The translations under genes were made by a program, and so were the position numbers. 7,413 nucleotides of DNA. Origin: Clostridiales bacterium (GTDB taxonomy: Bacteria; Bacillota; Clostridia; Oscillospirales; Acutalibacteraceae). Where the stretch lies: NCBI GenBank assembly GCA_021200075.1, contig JAJQGZ010000163.1, forward strand, positions 1-7,413, in the 5' to 3' direction. Shown here piece after piece: positions 6,111-7,413 of this stretch (positions are counted from its first letter, which is position 1; every line of letters begins with the position of its first letter). The notes beneath the pieces are model-generated. The model did not search any database, was not told the DNA's origin, and was given only the letters and a program-made list of their open reading frames with translations.

Positions 6111-6140
6111 AATCTAATTCAATCTAATTCAATCTAATTC
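6111..6140. repeat. Three perfect tandem copies of a 10-bp unit
   Basis: AATCTAATTC (GAATTAGATT on the transcribed minus strand) occurs three times without a mismatch between the stop of the DnaD-like gene and the ribosome binding site of dnaC. The unit holds no start codon or Shine-Dalgarno sequence. The period of about one helical turn and the perfect identity suggest slippage-generated copies whose number may vary between strains. Confidence 0.9.
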
Positions 6141-6161
6141 TTTTAAGCTCTCGTTTCAGCT

Positions 6162-7205
6162 TTAAATCTCCGTATTGTCCATTGCGTCTTTTTTTATTTG
6201 CTCCAAATCGTATGTGGGCTTACTTCTAAGCTTATCGGACGGCTTACCTTTCTTTCTTTCTTCAAACCTTCTTTCGCTTTCCTTTACATCTTCGGGCGTC
6301 TTTATGCCGTTCTTTTTCCACTTTTTAAGGATTGAATTTATATAAGACAGCTTCGGTTCGGAAATATTTTCTTTCATAATATCCGATGCAAGATTTATCA
6401 TTGTTATATCAAAATCCTCGAACCAGGTCTTTACCGTTTCCCTTTGCTTTTCCGTGGGGCGGCGGTGTTTTACTCCGGTAATCGCCGTTACCTCGTTCCA
6501 CAGTCTGTCGCTTTTTTCAATATCCTTGAGCTTTTCCTCCGCTTCATAAACTGTGCTTATGCCCTCTTCAGCCCAGTTTTTCGCCATTGCTGTGATATAA
6601 GAAATGCCGATTGTCCTTCCCTTTTCCTTTTCCGCACGGTAAAATTCAAGTATCATCAAAACAATTTCCGCTTTAAGCCCATAAAAGCTGACCATATTGA
6701 TGAACATTTCCTGCTCGGCGTGACTTATGCTCCTGCCCAAAACTCTCTGAGCCTCGGTAAGAAGAAAACGAATTTCCTCATCGCTTCGCATAATCGCCAC
6801 GACATCCTTGGGCGAAAGCCTCGGCGGAGAAAGAGCTTCCTTAGACTTAACGGTCTTTGGTGCGGCATTTTCGGCGGCGACGGTTTCTGCTTTAGGCAAA
6901 ACATTTTCAAAAGAAGCCTTTTCGCTCGCCGCCTGATTTTTCGGCAAATGAGCTTTGCTTTCGTCAGTTTCAAGCAGACCCTCGCTGACCCAAAATTTAA
7001 GAAGCTCGTCACATTCGTCATCGCTTACGCCTACAGCCGAAGCGATTTCGGCGGTGCCTGCCCTGCCGTTTGAACGCAAAACATACAGCAGTGCCTTTAG
7101 CTGATATTCACTTGCCATTTTTAAATACTTGTCCGCCAACAGTGTCGGCACGGTGAAAACTCCGTTTGCCCACACATCGGAAAACGGTGAAACTTTATAA
7201 TCCAT
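6162..7205 (-). CDS. DnaD-domain primosome protein
   Basis: Replication-initiation protein of the DnaD/DnaB family, which helps remodel DNA at the origin and recruit the helicase with its loader. 347 aa from the ATG at 7205. Residues about 10-80 look like an N-terminal winged-helix domain (STSEIA-type pattern in AGTAEIASAVGVSDDECDELL). Residues about 85-130 are a low-complexity Ala/Lys/Glu linker. Two C-terminal DnaD-type helical domains follow (about 134-220 and 234-305), each ending in the family's Y-xxx-I/M-xxx-W motif: YITAMAKNW (203-211) and YINSILKKW (288-296). A basic, disordered tail closes the protein. The start at 7205 is preferred because AGAGGA lies 8 nt upstream; an in-frame ATG at 7223 overlaps that site. 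A sigma-A-type promoter sits 31 bp upstream of the ATG. dnaC follows in the same direction. Confidence 0.88.
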   Translation of the reverse strand: MDYKVSPFSDVWANGVFTVPTLLADKYLKMASEYQLKALLYVLRSNGRAGTAEIASAVGVSDDECDELLKFWVSEGLLETDESKAHLPKNQAASEKASFENVLPKAETVAAENAAPKTVKSKEALSPPRLSPKDVVAIMRSDEEIRFLLTEAQRVLGRSISHAEQEMFINMVSFYGLKAEIVLMILEFYRAEKEKGRTIGISYITAMAKNWAEEGISTVYEAEEKLKDIEKSDRLWNEVTAITGVKHRRPTEKQRETVKTWFEDFDITMINLASDIMKENISEPKLSYINSILKKWKKNGIKTPEDVKESERRFEERKKGKPSDKLRSKPTYDLEQIKKDAMDNTEI

Positions 7206-7235
7206 ACAACATATCCTCTGCATTTCGTACCATTC

Positions 7236-7264
7236 ATTTTAGCAAAAAAAATTGTATATGTAAA
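7236..7264 (-). promoter_or_regulatory. Sigma-A-type promoter for the dnaD-like/dnaC operon
   Basis: Minus strand: -35 TTTACA (7264-7259), 17-bp spacer containing eight T in a row, -10 TAAAAT (7241-7236). The predicted start near 7229 gives a leader of about 24 nt that includes AGAGGA at 7219-7214. The surrounding stretch 7240-7300 is strongly AT-rich. Confidence 0.6.
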
Positions 7265-7295
7265 TATATATATTAAAGAAATTTTATAAAAGTCC

Positions 7296-7324
7296 TTGAC
7301 AAATTAAAACATCAAATGTATAAT
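7296..7324 (+). promoter_or_regulatory. Consensus promoter for tRNA-Gly
   Basis: TTGACA (7296-7301), exactly 17 bp, TATAAT (7319-7324): 6/6 match in both boxes. The predicted start near 7331 gives a leader of about 7 nt before the mature tRNA. Its upstream half is AT-rich, as in strong stable-RNA promoters. It lies back to back with the minus-strand dnaD-like promoter, 31 bp away. Confidence 0.88.
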
Positions 7325-7337
7325 TATCCTTGCATTT

Positions 7338-7413
7338 GCGGATGTAGCTCACCCGGTAGAGCGCAACCTTGCCAAGGTTGAGGTAGCGAGTTCGAGTCTC
7401 GTCATCCGCTCCA
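7338..7413 (+). tRNA. tRNA-Gly (anticodon GCC)
   Basis: A complete 76-nt cloverleaf. Acceptor GCGGATG (7338-7344) pairs with CATCCGC (7403-7409). D stem GCTC pairs with GAGC. Anticodon stem CAACC/GGTTG encloses loop TTGCCAA with anticodon GCC at 7371-7373. The variable loop is AGGTA, and T stem GCGAG/CTCGT encloses TTCGAGT. Discriminator T7410 is usual for bacterial tRNA-Gly, and CCA is encoded at 7411-7413. It reads GGC and GGU codons. The window ends at its last base, so whether a tRNA cluster follows cannot be seen. Confidence 0.97.

Noticed and set aside
6111..6140. CRISPR array
   Set aside because: Units are 10 bp and contiguous with no spacers, and no cas genes are present.

Overview
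The window looks like chromosomal DNA from a low-to-moderate-GC anaerobic Firmicute, most likely class Clostridia (an Oscillospirales/Ruminococcaceae-type gut bacterium is my guess). The reasons are the DnaD-like plus DnaC/DnaI-like primosome pair, consensus sigma-A promoters, AGAGG-type ribosome binding sites, sortase-like and TagH-like surface genes, and a tRNA gene that encodes its own CCA. The taxon is inferred, not proven. Almost everything is on the minus strand, so the order of transcription runs from right to left.

Right end (7413 to about 5115): a plus-strand tRNA-Gly(GCC) with a perfect TTGACA-17-TATAAT promoter lies back to back with a minus-strand promoter. That promoter drives a DnaD-domain primosome protein followed by a DnaC/DnaI-type helicase loader. 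The two are separated by three perfect copies of a 10-bp repeat.

Middle (5066 to 2715): an HdeD-like (DUF308) six-helix membrane protein is broken by a one-base frameshift. It is followed by a well-formed sigma-A-type promoter and an intact ilvD (dihydroxy-acid dehydratase, branched-chain amino acid synthesis).

Left part (2685 to 44): ilvD appears to lead, without a terminator, into a cell-surface group. The group is a sortase-fold protein in two pieces, a four-helix membrane protein in two pieces, and a TagH/Wzt-type ABC ATPase whose charged C-terminal tail is cut off by a stop codon and a frameshift. A good intrinsic terminator lies directly after the last stop codon (TAA at 44-46), which supports the tail being part of the original gene.

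Two things stand out. First, the sortase-like protein keeps the sortase framework, but all three catalytic positions (His, Cys, Arg) appear to be replaced. It may be a non-enzymatic 'pseudosortase' working with the neighbouring membrane protein and ATPase. Second, four of the seven protein genes need a one-base correction to be read as complete proteins, and one also needs a stop codon removed, while ilvD, dnaC and dnaD are clean. This pattern points first to sequence error in a draft or metagenomic assembly and second to real gene decay; it must be resolved before the surface group is interpreted. There is no gene-free stretch longer than 300 bases once the broken tail at 44-312 is counted as gene remnant.
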